A stretch of DNA of 64,000 nucleotides from Anoxynatronum sibiricum (GTDB lineage: Bacteria; Bacillota; Clostridia; Peptostreptococcales; Tindalliaceae): positions 1 through 64,000 of the forward strand of contig NZ_JBCITM010000022.1 of assembly GCF_039414295.1 (NCBI RefSeq), given 5' to 3'. The translations under genes were made by a program, and so were the position numbers. This document shows positions 25,511 through 34,642 of the stretch, in pieces (position 1 is the first letter of the stretch; each line of letters starts with the position of its first letter). The notes beneath the pieces were generated by a model. It saw nothing but the letters and a program-made list of their open reading frames with translations, did no database searches and was not told the origin of the DNA.

Positions 25511-26618
25511 ATGATGCTGAATTTGGAAAATCTCCGGGCAGAGGTGCAGGAGCTGAAAGAAAACATCACTGAAATGGGGGCTTCTCTTTGACGTCCCAGG
25601 TCTGCAGCAGCGAATGGAAGAACTGGAACTGAAAATGGCATCCCCTGGCTTTTGGGATGATCCCGACATTGCCCAGGAGGTGCTGAAAACCAGCAAGAAC
25701 CTCCAGAACAAGGTGGCGGAATACCAGGGATTGGAAAAGGCCCACGATGATCTGATGACCCTGCTGTACTTTTTGGAAGAAGGGGAGTCGGAGTTTGAAA
25801 AAGATTTTGTGAAAGGGCTGGAAGGCCTTAAAAAAAAGGTGGAAACCATCCAGCTGAAAACCCTCCTTAGCGGTGAGTACGATCACTTGAACGCCATTGT
25901 CTCCATTCATGCCGGCACTGGCGGACTGGACGCCCAGGACTGGGCAGAAATGCTGTACCGCATGTACACCCGGTGGGCAGATGCCAGCGGCTACGGGCTG
26001 GATGTCTACGACCTTCAGAATGACCCGGAAGCCGGCATTAAGAGCGTTACTTTTACCGTTAAGGGAGAAAATGCTTATGGCTATATGAAGGCGGAAAAGG
26101 GGGTTCACCGGCTGGTACGGCTGTCTCCTTTTGACACTGCCGGCAAACGACACACCTCCTTTGCTTCGGTGGATGTCATGCCTGAGTTGGACGATACGGT
26201 GGAAGTGGACATTCAGGTGTCAGACCTGCGTATCGACACCTACCGTTCCAGTGGTGCCGGAGGCCAGCACGTGAATAAAACGGATTCGGCGGTGCGGATC
26301 ACCCATATCCCCACGGGAATTGTGGTGCAGTGCCAGAACCAGCGTTCACAGCATTCCAATAAGGAAACAGCTCTGAAAGTGCTGAAAGGCAAGCTTATTG
26401 AGCTGAAAATAGAAGAGAACAAAGAAAAAATCGAGGAGCTTCAGGGAGACTACAGCCAGATTGCCTGGGGAAGTCAAATTCGTTCCTATGTGTTCCATCC
26501 CTACAGCATGGTGAAAGATCACCGCACCAATGTGGAAGTGGGGAATGTGTACGGTGTCATGGATGGGGATCTGGATCCCTTTATATACGGTTACTTGCGG
26601 GAACAGATGAAGGCCTGA
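25511..26618 (+). CDS. prfB: peptide chain release factor 2, programmed +1 frameshift
   Basis: Releases peptides at UGA and UAA stops. The gene is read in two frames: 26 codons from ATG 25511 to CTT, an in-frame TGA at 25589-25591, then +1 into GAC. The full protein is 368 aa. The RF2 recognition motif SPF is in RLVRLSPFDTAG, and the catalytic GGQ in GAGGQHVNKT. A GGGGG run at 25576-25580 acts as the internal Shine-Dalgarno-like booster, 5 nt before CTT. RF2 thereby senses its own level. Reading only the second frame from 25614 would truncate the protein. Confidence 0.95.
25576..25592 (+). promoter_or_regulatory. RF2 autoregulatory frameshift site
   Basis: GGGGG, five bases, CTT-TGA-C. The slippery CTT TGA C is canonical. 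The spacer between the G-run and CTT is 5 nt instead of the 3 nt known in E. coli. Confidence 0.9.
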
Positions 26619-26728
26619 TGCTATGTGCATTATCATCAAAGGATTTCATTGCAGGATACTCTCTAAAAGCGGGGTGTTCAGCAGTTGTTCACTAAATGAA
26701 TGAATAAATGAATGAGGAGGCGCAATTG

Positions 26729-27001
26729 ATGTCAATGGAACAGTTGTTGGAAAAGTTCACTGAAGCGCAACAAGAACAGTTGGCCAAGTGTCAGACAATT
26801 GAAGAGGTTGAAAAACTGGCGGAAGACCAGGGAATCCAATTGACTGCCGAGGAAATGGCCTTGGTGGAGGAAGTATTCAACCAGATGGGAGAATTGAATG
26901 AAGAGGAGCTGGATCATGTTGCCGGCGGCTGGTTTTTTTTAAACAAAAAGATAAAAGAAACTCCCTTGCCCAGCAGTGCACGCATGTTCTCCAAAGAATA
27001 A
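26729..27001 (+). CDS. Nif11-like leader peptide, candidate RiPP precursor
   Basis: 90 aa from ATG 26729, chosen because GAGGAGGCG lies just upstream. Residues 1-45 follow the Nif11 leader pattern: MSMEQLLEKF, then TIEEVEKLAEDQGIQLTAEE. The leader ends in ELNEEELDHVAGG, the double-glycine site cut by peptidase-containing transporters. The remaining 23-residue core starts with W and is basic-aromatic, without Cys and with few Ser/Thr. No modifying enzyme, LanM, YcaO, radical SAM or peptidase-ABC gene is in the window, so it is an orphan. The 22-bp hairpin at 27045 follows. Confidence 0.75.
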   Translation: MSMEQLLEKFTEAQQEQLAKCQTIEEVEKLAEDQGIQLTAEEMALVEEVFNQMGELNEEELDHVAGGWFFLNKKIKETPLPSSARMFSKE

Positions 27002-27044
27002 ACCGCTGCTTCAATCATTTGGTGCATCTCATTTCCAAACTAAT

Positions 27045-27090
27045 AATAAGCGGGTGGCTGTCCAAGCTCTTGGACAGCCACCCGCTTATT
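27045..27090. terminator. 22-bp perfect hairpin after the Nif11-like gene
   Basis: Arms 27045-27066 and 27069-27090 are perfect complements around two bases; the core reads GGTGGCTGTCC. A-rich and T-rich ends allow termination in either direction, although the T-tract is short. Confidence 0.7.
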
Positions 27091-27152
27091 GCATGGTTTC
27101 ATAACCAATGAAAGAGCATGTCATAAAACCTGTGGACAAAGATATGTCACAG

Positions 27153-27181
27153 AAAACCCGCCAGGAGATTCGGCGGGTTTT
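27153..27181 (-). terminator. terminator of the yaaR-like gene
   Basis: AAAACCCGCC (27153-27162) and GGCGGGTTTT (27172-27181) lie 14 bp past the stop of the minus-strand gene, with a T-run on that strand. Confidence 0.75.
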
Positions 27182-27194
27182 ATCGATAGGATGT

Positions 27195-27647
27195 TTACAT
27201 CATGATATCCAGCAGGAGCCCTCGTATGTCATCCAGACGCTTTAAAACTTTGATACGGTCTGTTTCCTGATCCAGAAATTCCTTAGTGAGTTCGTCCAGC
27301 TCCCGGTCCACATTTTTCACAATACAATAAACCCGGTGCCGCCCCCGGCGGTCGAGAAAATTCTGCTTTGAAAACTGGTGAGAATTCTTGGAAGCCACAT
27401 CCAGAAACTCTTTCACCAGTTTCTTGTAGTGAAGCACGTCGTTCAAATAAAGGCGCTCGCCGATTTTTTCCGCCTGGGCGGTGATTTTTCCGTAGAGGTC
27501 TTGCAAGTGCTCCCGTACATGCTCAGATTTCACATGATCCAGCTTTTCCATAAAGACCCGCTGGGCAGGTTTCAGATGTTCCTGCTCAAGGACTTCCGGC
27601 CGTGAGATTACTTCTTTGGGCATGGCTTGTTCAATGCGTGATACCAT
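27195..27647 (-). CDS. YaaR-family (DUF327) protein
   Basis: 150 aa, helical and cytoplasmic. The DUF327 pattern runs through the protein: SEHVREHLQDLYGKITAQAEKI, then YKKLVKEFLDVASKNSH and the C-terminal RVYCIVKNVDRELDEL. Members are widespread in Firmicutes with no firm function; several lie next to flagellar genes, as here. It is divergent from the FliK-like gene at 28025. Confidence 0.75.
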   Translation of the reverse strand: MVSRIEQAMPKEVISRPEVLEQEHLKPAQRVFMEKLDHVKSEHVREHLQDLYGKITAQAEKIGERLYLNDVLHYKKLVKEFLDVASKNSHQFSKQNFLDRRGRHRVYCIVKNVDRELDELTKEFLDQETDRIKVLKRLDDIRGLLLDIMM

Positions 27648-27829
27648 GGGAATCGCTCCATCTCTATTAACTCACCACAATGGTGACATGGTGGGGTATG
27701 CGTCATGAATCTCTTCAACATATCAATCGGCGTAATGGCCATAAATCTTAAGAGGTGGGGCAGTTCTTTTCATGGTAATGAATGAGAGGGATTGTCGCTG
27801 TCCCATCAGAGGAATCACCGGTTGCCGGT

Positions 27830-27856
27830 TAAGAGAAGACGAACCCGTGTCGATAA
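27830..27856 (+). promoter_or_regulatory. sigma-D-like flagellar promoter
   Basis: TAAG (27830-27833), 15 bp, GTCGATAA (27849-27856), against the consensus TAAA-N15-GCCGATAA (3/4 and 7/8). It lies about 160 bp before the FliK-like gene. Confidence 0.55.
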
Positions 27857-28024
27857 CCTTATAGAAACTTAATCATGAAGATTTCTTTATGGCAACTTAT
27901 TCATGAAACTTCTTCGAAATGGATGAAGAACAACAGGATATCACTGCAATCGATGGGTGCATCCATCAATGCTTCATGAACCAACCAATGAACCAACTGA
28001 TAAACTGACAAAGGAGAAAAGCCC

Positions 28025-31000
28025 ATGATCAGCTCTTTTTTTGATAAAATCAATGTGCCTGTGCGACAACCCACTTATGGTCGTCCTGACAACCGGCAAG
28101 CCCTCACCGGCGTGCTGCTGGAAAAAAACGGCCGGGAAGTCAGCGTGATGGTTTCTGAGTCCCGGGTGGTAAAAGCCTTGCTGAAAGAACCTCTTCAACA
28201 GGAGCCAGGTGAAAAAGTGGTCATCGACCGGCGCCAGATCCAGCAGATGGAAACCCAGGAAAAGAAAGCCGATGAAAAAATGCCTCAGGAAAAGACGGTT
28301 GAGGAAAAAACAGCGGCCAACCCTGCAGATAAACTACTGGAACGCCTTCAGGTGCCGGTGAATGAGGATACCCGAAAAGCACTTGAAAACCTGGAAAAGT
28401 TTGGGCTGGAAGTGAACCGCGGCAATCTCATGGCCCTGACCACCGCCAAAAGTTTACTGGAGCAAGTGACAGGTCAGCTGACCCATGAAAAAGCCCTGAA
28501 GCTTTTGGAACAGCAGATCGATCTTGAACGCACCTCCTTACAGGAGTTGGCTCAGCGCCTTCGTGAAATGCCAGAGGAAAAAGAAACATTTTCTTTTCTG
28601 AAATTTCTCGGGTTGAAAAAAGAGATGACCACCAGTGAGGCGGAAAAACAAGCCCAAAAAATCTACGGACAGAAGATGGGAAAAGACGTGGCAGATGCCA
28701 TCAAAGCACTGGATAAGCAGGGAATCACCATCAGCCGTCAACAGGTGGACCGGCTCATTAACCTGCAGGAAAAAATCTTCGGGCTGAAAGACCTGAAAGA
28801 TGAAACCCTGACAGAAGTACTCAAGGGAAAAATTGAACCCAGTCTTGAAAATATCTATAAACTTCATCGCGGCGTTCGTCAGGGCATGGTGGCCCCTCCG
28901 GCTGCCCCTGGTTCAGGAATGGGATATGGCGACCCAGTGAGCGTGCCCCCTGCGGCGCTTCACCCCGCTGAACTGGCCAGAATGGCGGATGAGATCGGCC
29001 GGCACTTGCAGGCAGAGGGGATGGAAGTCACTGAAGAACGCATCCATCTAGCGGGCGTCCTCCTCACCGGTGGAGTGGCTGTCACCGGAGACACCTTGGA
29101 ACAGATGGAATCACTGAAAGCTGCCGTACAGCTGGTGGCAGAAAAACTGGACGGTCATTTGCTGGCGGCCCTTGAAAAAGCCGGGATACAGGTTGAGAAA
29201 GAAGACATTCGCCAGCTGGCGGAATGGATTCGAGAGCATGAAGCCTTACAGGGAACCGGCAAAGAAGCCGTCTTACAGTCATCGGATACACCTACAGGGA
29301 GCACGGCAACTAACACCGAGGCTCTGAAAGCTACCCTGGAACAGCTGGAAAAGCAACTGGAAAAACTGTCGCAACTGGATGAAAAACAGCTGGCACAGCT
29401 GATTCGTCAGGGGGGAGCCCTTCGGTTGGAGCAGCTGGGCCCTGTGGCGGAACGCATCACCCTCACCGGTTTGTCTGAAACAGACCAGCAGGCACTGCGG
29501 CTGGCGCAGACACTGGGGAGGCTCTCGGAAATGAACCTGGATACGGCTGCCCTGCATCTGCGGCGCCAGGCGCCCATGACCCTGCAGCAACTGGTTGCCA
29601 CCCAGGAAATGTGGAAGACTCAACAGCTGGAAGGAACAGTTTCCGGTGATGCAGGCAAAGAAGAAGCCCTTCCCATGGCAGAACCCTCCCGGGTAGACCA
29701 GGTGGTGGCCCAGTACCTGGCACAGCAGGGGATGTCCCCGGCCGCCGGCGGTGCCCACGAAGATATGGAAGCTCTGCGGGCCCTTGGCCGGCAACACCTT
29801 CCTCTGGATGAAACCCGGGTGAGTCAGCTGTACGCTTTGCGAGGTGCGGTGGAAAACCTGCAACAAATGACCCTTGACGAAGCCCGGCAGTTGGTGACAT
29901 CAGCTGACCCAACATCAACAGGAACACCGCTGGAAGAAAAGCCTCTCCTGGAACTGGTGCCCCAGGCCCTCCAACAGGCAGAAGGTGGTGGCAGCCTGGA
30001 GGCCGGATTTCAAAAAATAGAACTCTTACAGCTCTTGCAGCAACTCACTCCCGATGTGTTGGCTCTGCATATGAAGCATGAGCTGCCCCTGACACCGGAA
30101 GCCCTCAAACTGACGCTGCAGCTTCTGGGCGGACAGATGGATCTGGAAAATTACCGGCAGGAGATGACACTTCTGATGGGGCGATCCTCCAATGAAAATC
30201 TTCTGGCTGATAAAGAAAACGTGGGGCAGCCAGGAGATAAACTCCAGCAACTTGAGAACATCACCATGCCCCGGGAAATGGATGGGCGCATGGAAATGCT
30301 CCTGAACCGTCATGTCACCGAACAGTTTCCCCACGCCTCTTCAGACCCGGAGACGGGAGCACTTCTAAAGGCAGCGGCCCACGCCCTCATGGCACAGCAA
30401 ATGCCCGTGAACCGGGAAAGTCTTCAGGAAATGATGCAGTTGATGCGGCTGGCAGACGATGTGGAACAGCGCCTTAATCAGCAAGGTATGCTTCCTCCTG
30501 AGAGGGGCGGCGCGCCGGTGATGCAACAATCCCTGGAAGAGCTGATGAACAGCCTGAAAGCCACAACAAAAGAAGAAACGGTGCTGCCAACAGCTCCCAC
30601 CACATACCAGCTGGAGAAGATGGCGACAACCCTCAGCAGCCTTCAGGCACTGGCAGGTGAGACGGATCGGAAAGAAAGCCTGTTGTCTCTTTTGATTAAA
30701 AACGCCACCCCTCTCACCCTGCAGGAAGTGAAGCAAATGGATCTTTTTTTGCAAAACCGCCATCAAACAGGCCAGCTGCTGGGTCAAATAATGGATTTAC
30801 TGAAAGAAGAGGGCAATAACGGCAACCGATATGCCCAGGAGGCAGTCCAACAGCTTTCCCGCTTGATGGAACAGGCCACTGGCCAGCTTCGCAGCGGACA
30901 GGGCGCCGATGAGCAGCTTTACCGGGATGCTGCCCGCATTCTCCGCGAACTGGAGCCGGCACTTCAGCAAATGAATCCGGAGGCCAGGGAAAGCCTGGGT

Positions 31001-31444
31001 CAGGCAGGGGAGCGTCTCCTCAACTCCCTTGAGCTGCAGCAGCAGCTGAACCGGGAAGATACGGTGTTTCAGTTGCCCTTCATGCTGGGGGGGCAGTTGC
31101 AGAACCTGCAGGTTTATTTCATGAATCAGCGAAAGAACAAAAAAATTGACCCTCAGGACATGACAGTGCTGTTAAACTTCGACACCCGGCACATGGGAAA
31201 TCTCAATGTGTTTGTGGGTGTGAAGTACAAAAAGATCGTCATGAAAATTGGTGTGGCCAGACAGGAAGATAAAGAATGGATCGACGCCCGCCGGGAAAAA
31301 CTGGAAGAGATGATGGCGGCTCTGGACCTTGAAATCAAAGACCTGAGCTACCGGGTGGAAGAAGAGCAGCATCTTATGAGCCTGGCCGAAGACCTGCAGG
31401 CATTCCGGGGCGTGCGTCATGGCCGGCTTGATCTGCGGATTTAG
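28025..31444 (+). CDS. giant FliK/YlqG-like protein, probable flagellar hook-length control
   Basis: 1139 aa, soluble, mostly helical and very rich in Gln, Leu and Glu; ATG 28025 after AAGGAGAAAAGCCC. Long stretches repeat a pattern of 'L-x-x-A-L-P-V-x-x-x-x-L' helices (about five loose repeats between residues 95 and 930, each built around a Pro-Val/Leu-Thr turn). The C-terminal 110 residues (GQLQNLQVYFMNQ ... VLLNFDTRHMGNLNVFV) resemble the FliK C-terminal beta domain. The next gene encodes a free FlhB C-terminal-like domain, the pair seen as ylqG-ylqH in Bacillus. It may act in hook length or export switching. Confidence 0.65.
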   Translation: MISSFFDKINVPVRQPTYGRPDNRQALTGVLLEKNGREVSVMVSESRVVKALLKEPLQQEPGEKVVIDRRQIQQMETQEKKADEKMPQEKTVEEKTAANPADKLLERLQVPVNEDTRKALENLEKFGLEVNRGNLMALTTAKSLLEQVTGQLTHEKALKLLEQQIDLERTSLQELAQRLREMPEEKETFSFLKFLGLKKEMTTSEAEKQAQKIYGQKMGKDVADAIKALDKQGITISRQQVDRLINLQEKIFGLKDLKDETLTEVLKGKIEPSLENIYKLHRGVRQGMVAPPAAPGSGMGYGDPVSVPPAALHPAELARMADEIGRHLQAEGMEVTEERIHLAGVLLTGGVAVTGDTLEQMESLKAAVQLVAEKLDGHLLAALEKAGIQVEKEDIRQLAEWIREHEALQGTGKEAVLQSSDTPTGSTATNTEALKATLEQLEKQLEKLSQLDEKQLAQLIRQGGALRLEQLGPVAERITLTGLSETDQQALRLAQTLGRLSEMNLDTAALHLRRQAPMTLQQLVATQEMWKTQQLEGTVSGDAGKEEALPMAEPSRVDQVVAQYLAQQGMSPAAGGAHEDMEALRALGRQHLPLDETRVSQLYALRGAVENLQQMTLDEARQLVTSADPTSTGTPLEEKPLLELVPQALQQAEGGGSLEAGFQKIELLQLLQQLTPDVLALHMKHELPLTPEALKLTLQLLGGQMDLENYRQEMTLLMGRSSNENLLADKENVGQPGDKLQQLENITMPREMDGRMEMLLNRHVTEQFPHASSDPETGALLKAAAHALMAQQMPVNRESLQEMMQLMRLADDVEQRLNQQGMLPPERGGAPVMQQSLEELMNSLKATTKEETVLPTAPTTYQLEKMATTLSSLQALAGETDRKESLLSLLIKNATPLTLQEVKQMDLFLQNRHQTGQLLGQIMDLLKEEGNNGNRYAQEAVQQLSRLMEQATGQLRSGQGADEQLYRDAARILRELEPALQQMNPEARESLGQAGERLLNSLELQQQLNREDTVFQLPFMLGGQLQNLQVYFMNQRKNKKIDPQDMTVLLNFDTRHMGNLNVFVGVKYKKIVMKIGVARQEDKEWIDARREKLEEMMAALDLEIKDLSYRVEEEQHLMSLAEDLQAFRGVRHGRLDLRI

Positions 31445-31455
31445 GGGGCGCTTCC

Positions 31456-31770
31456 ATGAAAAAGGAATCCAAGTCATCGCCAAAATTGAAAAGTGCTGTA
31501 GCCCTGCGCTATGATTTGCAGAAAGACTTTGCCCCCCGCATCACCGCAAAGGGAAAGGGCATTGTGGCTGAGAATATTCTCCGCCAGGCAGAAGATCACC
31601 AGGTGGCAGTGGTGGAAAACGAAAGGCTGGTGAAGGAATTGCTTCAGTTTGAGCTGGGAACAGAAATTCCCCCAGAGCTGTATGATATTGTGGCTCAGAT
31701 TCTGGTGTTTGTGGAGTCGGTGGATGAAGAAAAAGGGCTTGCAGCCCTAAAACAGCAGAAACATTTATAA
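31456..31770 (+). CDS. YlqH/FlhB C-terminal-domain-like protein
   Basis: 104 aa, ATG 31456. The body AVALRYDLQKDFAPRITAKGKG and the later TEIPPELYDIVAQILVFV match the cytoplasmic domain of FlhB/EscU, but the NPTH autocleavage site and membrane part are missing. Homologues (YlqH) can substitute for part of FlhB in export specificity. It starts 11 bp after the FliK-like gene, so the two are co-expressed and may interact. Confidence 0.8.
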   Translation: MKKESKSSPKLKSAVALRYDLQKDFAPRITAKGKGIVAENILRQAEDHQVAVVENERLVKELLQFELGTEIPPELYDIVAQILVFVESVDEEKGLAALKQQKHL

Positions 31771-31786
31771 AGAATGCTTCAACCTC

Positions 31787-31814
31787 TAAAGTTGGTGGAA
31801 TTTCCAGTCGATAT
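31787..31814 (+). promoter_or_regulatory. sigma-D promoter of the flagellin gene
   Basis: TAAA (31787-31790), 16 bp, GTCGATAT (31807-31814), one base off the GCCGATAT -10 element. The start near 31820 leaves a leader of about 155 nt before the flagellin ATG. Confidence 0.7.
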
Positions 31815-31973
31815 AGGTGTTGAAACCAATCATCATCACCCCATCGACTGTGAACAACTGTCACATACAAAGCACTTCAGGATCATCGGCAAAGTGCCAC
31901 GGAGGGCATCACCGCCGCGTCAGTACCATGGAGGGTTCAGACATCAAATTAAATTGAGTGGAGGGAATCACCC

Positions 31974-34520
31974 ATGAGAATCAATCACAACATACCGGCA
32001 CTGAATGCTCACCGAATTTTAAACCGTAACAATACCAGCGCAGCAGGCACCATGGAACGCCTGTCTTCAGGCCGCCGCATCAACCGTGCCAAAGACGATG
32101 CCGCCGGCATGGCCATCAGTGAAAAAATGAAAACCCAGATTCGTGGACTTCGAAAAGCCAGCCAGAACACCCTTGACGGCATTTCATTGATTCAGACGGC
32201 AGAAGGTGCCATGAACGAAGTGCATGCCATGCTGCAGCGAATGCGGGAATTGGCAGTGCAATCGGCCAACGGCACCACCACCGATGATGACCGGGCTGCC
32301 ATTCAGGCAGAAGTGAACCAGTTGACCTCTGAAGTAAACCGGATTGCCAATGGCACCGAGTTCAATACACGAAATCTATTGAGAGGCAATGAAGCTCCAG
32401 ATTCAAATACAATAACACATAGAATGAGCACTGGTGCACCAGCTAGTGTTCAAGGTATGATGAAGCCTGATGTTGACATTCAATCAGAATCACTGAGTAT
32501 TATCATTGACGGCCAGACGAGAACAGTACGATTGAATAGCGTAGATGAGGAAGCCGGTTTCGATCAAAGATTGGAAGTTATTAATAATGCACTTGGTGAT
32601 TTAGGGTCAGCTGTGTGGCTAGATCAGAATAGAGGAATATTTGAGATTCGAACTACAACAGTTGGTGGAAACAGTAGTGTTTCCATTGAAGGATCCACTA
32701 AGGCTTTAGAAGCATATGGACTCCAGGCAGGAAGATTTCCTGGAACAGCAGAGATTGACGCAGGAAAAGCAACTGGATCCATTTATTTCAATGGTCTTCC
32801 TGAAGCAGGCTCTACCATAACGATTGGAGAGAATAGAATTGAGTTTTACGATAGTAACGTTGCTCCTTATACAGGTTCCAACAGACCAATTGATATTTTC
32901 AATAAGGCGGCAGGGGCATATAGAACTGAACAAGAAATCATTGATATCATCACAGACATGGATTTTGTAGGTGTTGGGGAAGTGAGACAAGACACCATTC
33001 CCGGGTTGTTCTTGAATATAGAGACTGCAAGCATAAAAAAAGGGACCGGCGGGGTTGCTAATTTCGATGAAGATGTCGAAAGACAAGCTGGAGAATACGA
33101 GGTTCGTCTCCTCACCAACCCACAACCTGGAGATACGATCACCATAGCCGGAGTTGAATTTGTGTTTGGTGGAGATGACATAATAATTGGTGCTAATCTA
33201 GGCGAAACTGCTGAAAACCTTCGTTTAGCCATCGATTCATCTTCTTTAGGAGAGAGATTCACTAGCTCACCTGGAGGAGTCGGTGTTATTGAGCTTGAAG
33301 AAGTTAGAATTGCAGGCACTGGAGCCACCCCGCTTGAGGTAATCCCAACAGGCACATTGAATGCTACAACAAGCATAACCGAAGATAGCAATCTTGGTGT
33401 TTATAGTTTTGATATAGATGACGCTTTTTCTGACTGGGACAGAATAAACATCGGAGGAAAGGTGTACTTGTACAAATCTGATGGGAGTGGCGATTTTACC
33501 GGAGGAACTATTGCGCAGCAAGCAGCTTCTCTTGCTGCTATCATTGAAGAAAGAGATGGCAGATTTTCCGTAACTTCAACTGGAGGCATAATTACAATCA
33601 CTGAAAACAGTATGACACAAGTTTCTAGTCCTGATCTTGCGGCACCTATGGTGTTTCAAGCTATTGAAGTCCCAGGAGTGTACTCGTTTGAGTTGCAAGA
33701 TATTCCTGAACCTGGAGATAGAGTAACAATTAGCGGTCAGGTATTTGTCTTTGGAAGTGATCCCGGACAAGTGGAGATTGGATCGACGATTGTAGAAACT
33801 GCTGCCAACTTGAGAAATGCCATAACACTAAATACGGATCTTATGGCACGATTTGAAACTGCTGGCGGGACAGGCGCAACGATCAGACTGAGAGAGCAAG
33901 TAGGAGAAGCTACTGGTGAAAAACCTGTATTCACTACAACGATGAGTACTAAAGTGAATAGAGTTATTCTCGAAGCCGAAGTCGATGGTTTTGCAGGACA
34001 AGCTGTATTCATCGAAGGAACTCCAAAGGAATTTGTGGCAAACTTGCAAATAGGTCCTAACCAGGGGCAGGGATTCCGACTGTCGGTGGGCGATATTCGT
34101 GCGGACAAGTTATTAATTAGCTCAAATTCTCCGGACGGAAATACTGGTGTTACTGGGGCTGCGTTTATTGAAATTGCAGGTGTGACTGATGGCTTATCAG
34201 AACGCACAATTCAATATGCAGTGAATGTGTCAACAGAGGAGTATGCGACTTCGGCCATCACGGTTTACAACAACGCCATTGTCAAAGTGGCCCAGCTGCG
34301 TGGTGAGCTGGGTGCCATTCAGAACCGGCTGGAGTACACCTCTGCCAACCTGGACAACACTCAGGAAAACATGACAGCGGCCCTTTCCCGTATTGAAGAT
34401 ACCGACATGGCCCTTGAAATGAGTGAATACACCAAAATGAACATCATGATGCAGGCTGGTACCAGCATGCTGGCCCAGGCTAATCAGATGCCCCAGATGG
34501 TGCTGCAGCTGCTGGGATAA
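31974..34520 (+). CDS. flagellin with very long repeat-bearing variable domain
   Basis: Filament subunit, 848 aa, far longer than the usual 270-500; ATG 31974 after GTGGAGGG. Residues 1-140 (MRINHNIPALNAHRIL through TEFNTRNLL) and 765-848 (NAIVKVAQLRGELGAIQ through MVLQLLG) form conserved D0/D1. Between them are at least three related modules of about 90 aa (from about 371, 473 and 566), each with a 'GxYxFxL ... PGDxITIxGxVFVFG ... ETAANLRxAI' pattern, plus a diverged one near 263. DNA for this middle part (about 32380-34245) is richer in A+T and uses different codons from its flanks, which suggests recombination of the exposed domain. Confidence 0.93.
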   Translation: MRINHNIPALNAHRILNRNNTSAAGTMERLSSGRRINRAKDDAAGMAISEKMKTQIRGLRKASQNTLDGISLIQTAEGAMNEVHAMLQRMRELAVQSANGTTTDDDRAAIQAEVNQLTSEVNRIANGTEFNTRNLLRGNEAPDSNTITHRMSTGAPASVQGMMKPDVDIQSESLSIIIDGQTRTVRLNSVDEEAGFDQRLEVINNALGDLGSAVWLDQNRGIFEIRTTTVGGNSSVSIEGSTKALEAYGLQAGRFPGTAEIDAGKATGSIYFNGLPEAGSTITIGENRIEFYDSNVAPYTGSNRPIDIFNKAAGAYRTEQEIIDIITDMDFVGVGEVRQDTIPGLFLNIETASIKKGTGGVANFDEDVERQAGEYEVRLLTNPQPGDTITIAGVEFVFGGDDIIIGANLGETAENLRLAIDSSSLGERFTSSPGGVGVIELEEVRIAGTGATPLEVIPTGTLNATTSITEDSNLGVYSFDIDDAFSDWDRINIGGKVYLYKSDGSGDFTGGTIAQQAASLAAIIEERDGRFSVTSTGGIITITENSMTQVSSPDLAAPMVFQAIEVPGVYSFELQDIPEPGDRVTISGQVFVFGSDPGQVEIGSTIVETAANLRNAITLNTDLMARFETAGGTGATIRLREQVGEATGEKPVFTTTMSTKVNRVILEAEVDGFAGQAVFIEGTPKEFVANLQIGPNQGQGFRLSVGDIRADKLLISSNSPDGNTGVTGAAFIEIAGVTDGLSERTIQYAVNVSTEEYATSAITVYNNAIVKVAQLRGELGAIQNRLEYTSANLDNTQENMTAALSRIEDTDMALEMSEYTKMNIMMQAGTSMLAQANQMPQMVLQLLG

Positions 34521-34549
34521 TCAGTGGCTGATGATGACTTAAAACGATG

Positions 34550-34579
34550 GAGCCGATCATCAGAAGAGATGATCGGCTC
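34550..34579 (+). terminator. terminator after flagellin
   Basis: GAGCCGATCATC (34550-34561) and GATGATCGGCTC (34568-34579) form a 12-bp stem, followed by TTATG only. It may reduce rather than stop expression of the chaperone gene behind it. Confidence 0.75.
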
Positions 34580-34642
34580 TTATGTGAATTGTTGATAACG
34601 TCGATAGACGTGAACTGATGGGAAAGCAGGGGAGGTTTAACG

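Noticed and set aside
25514..25614. Broken prfB (frameshift mutation)
   Set aside because: The in-frame TGA after CTT followed by C is the known programmed site; the downstream protein is intact.
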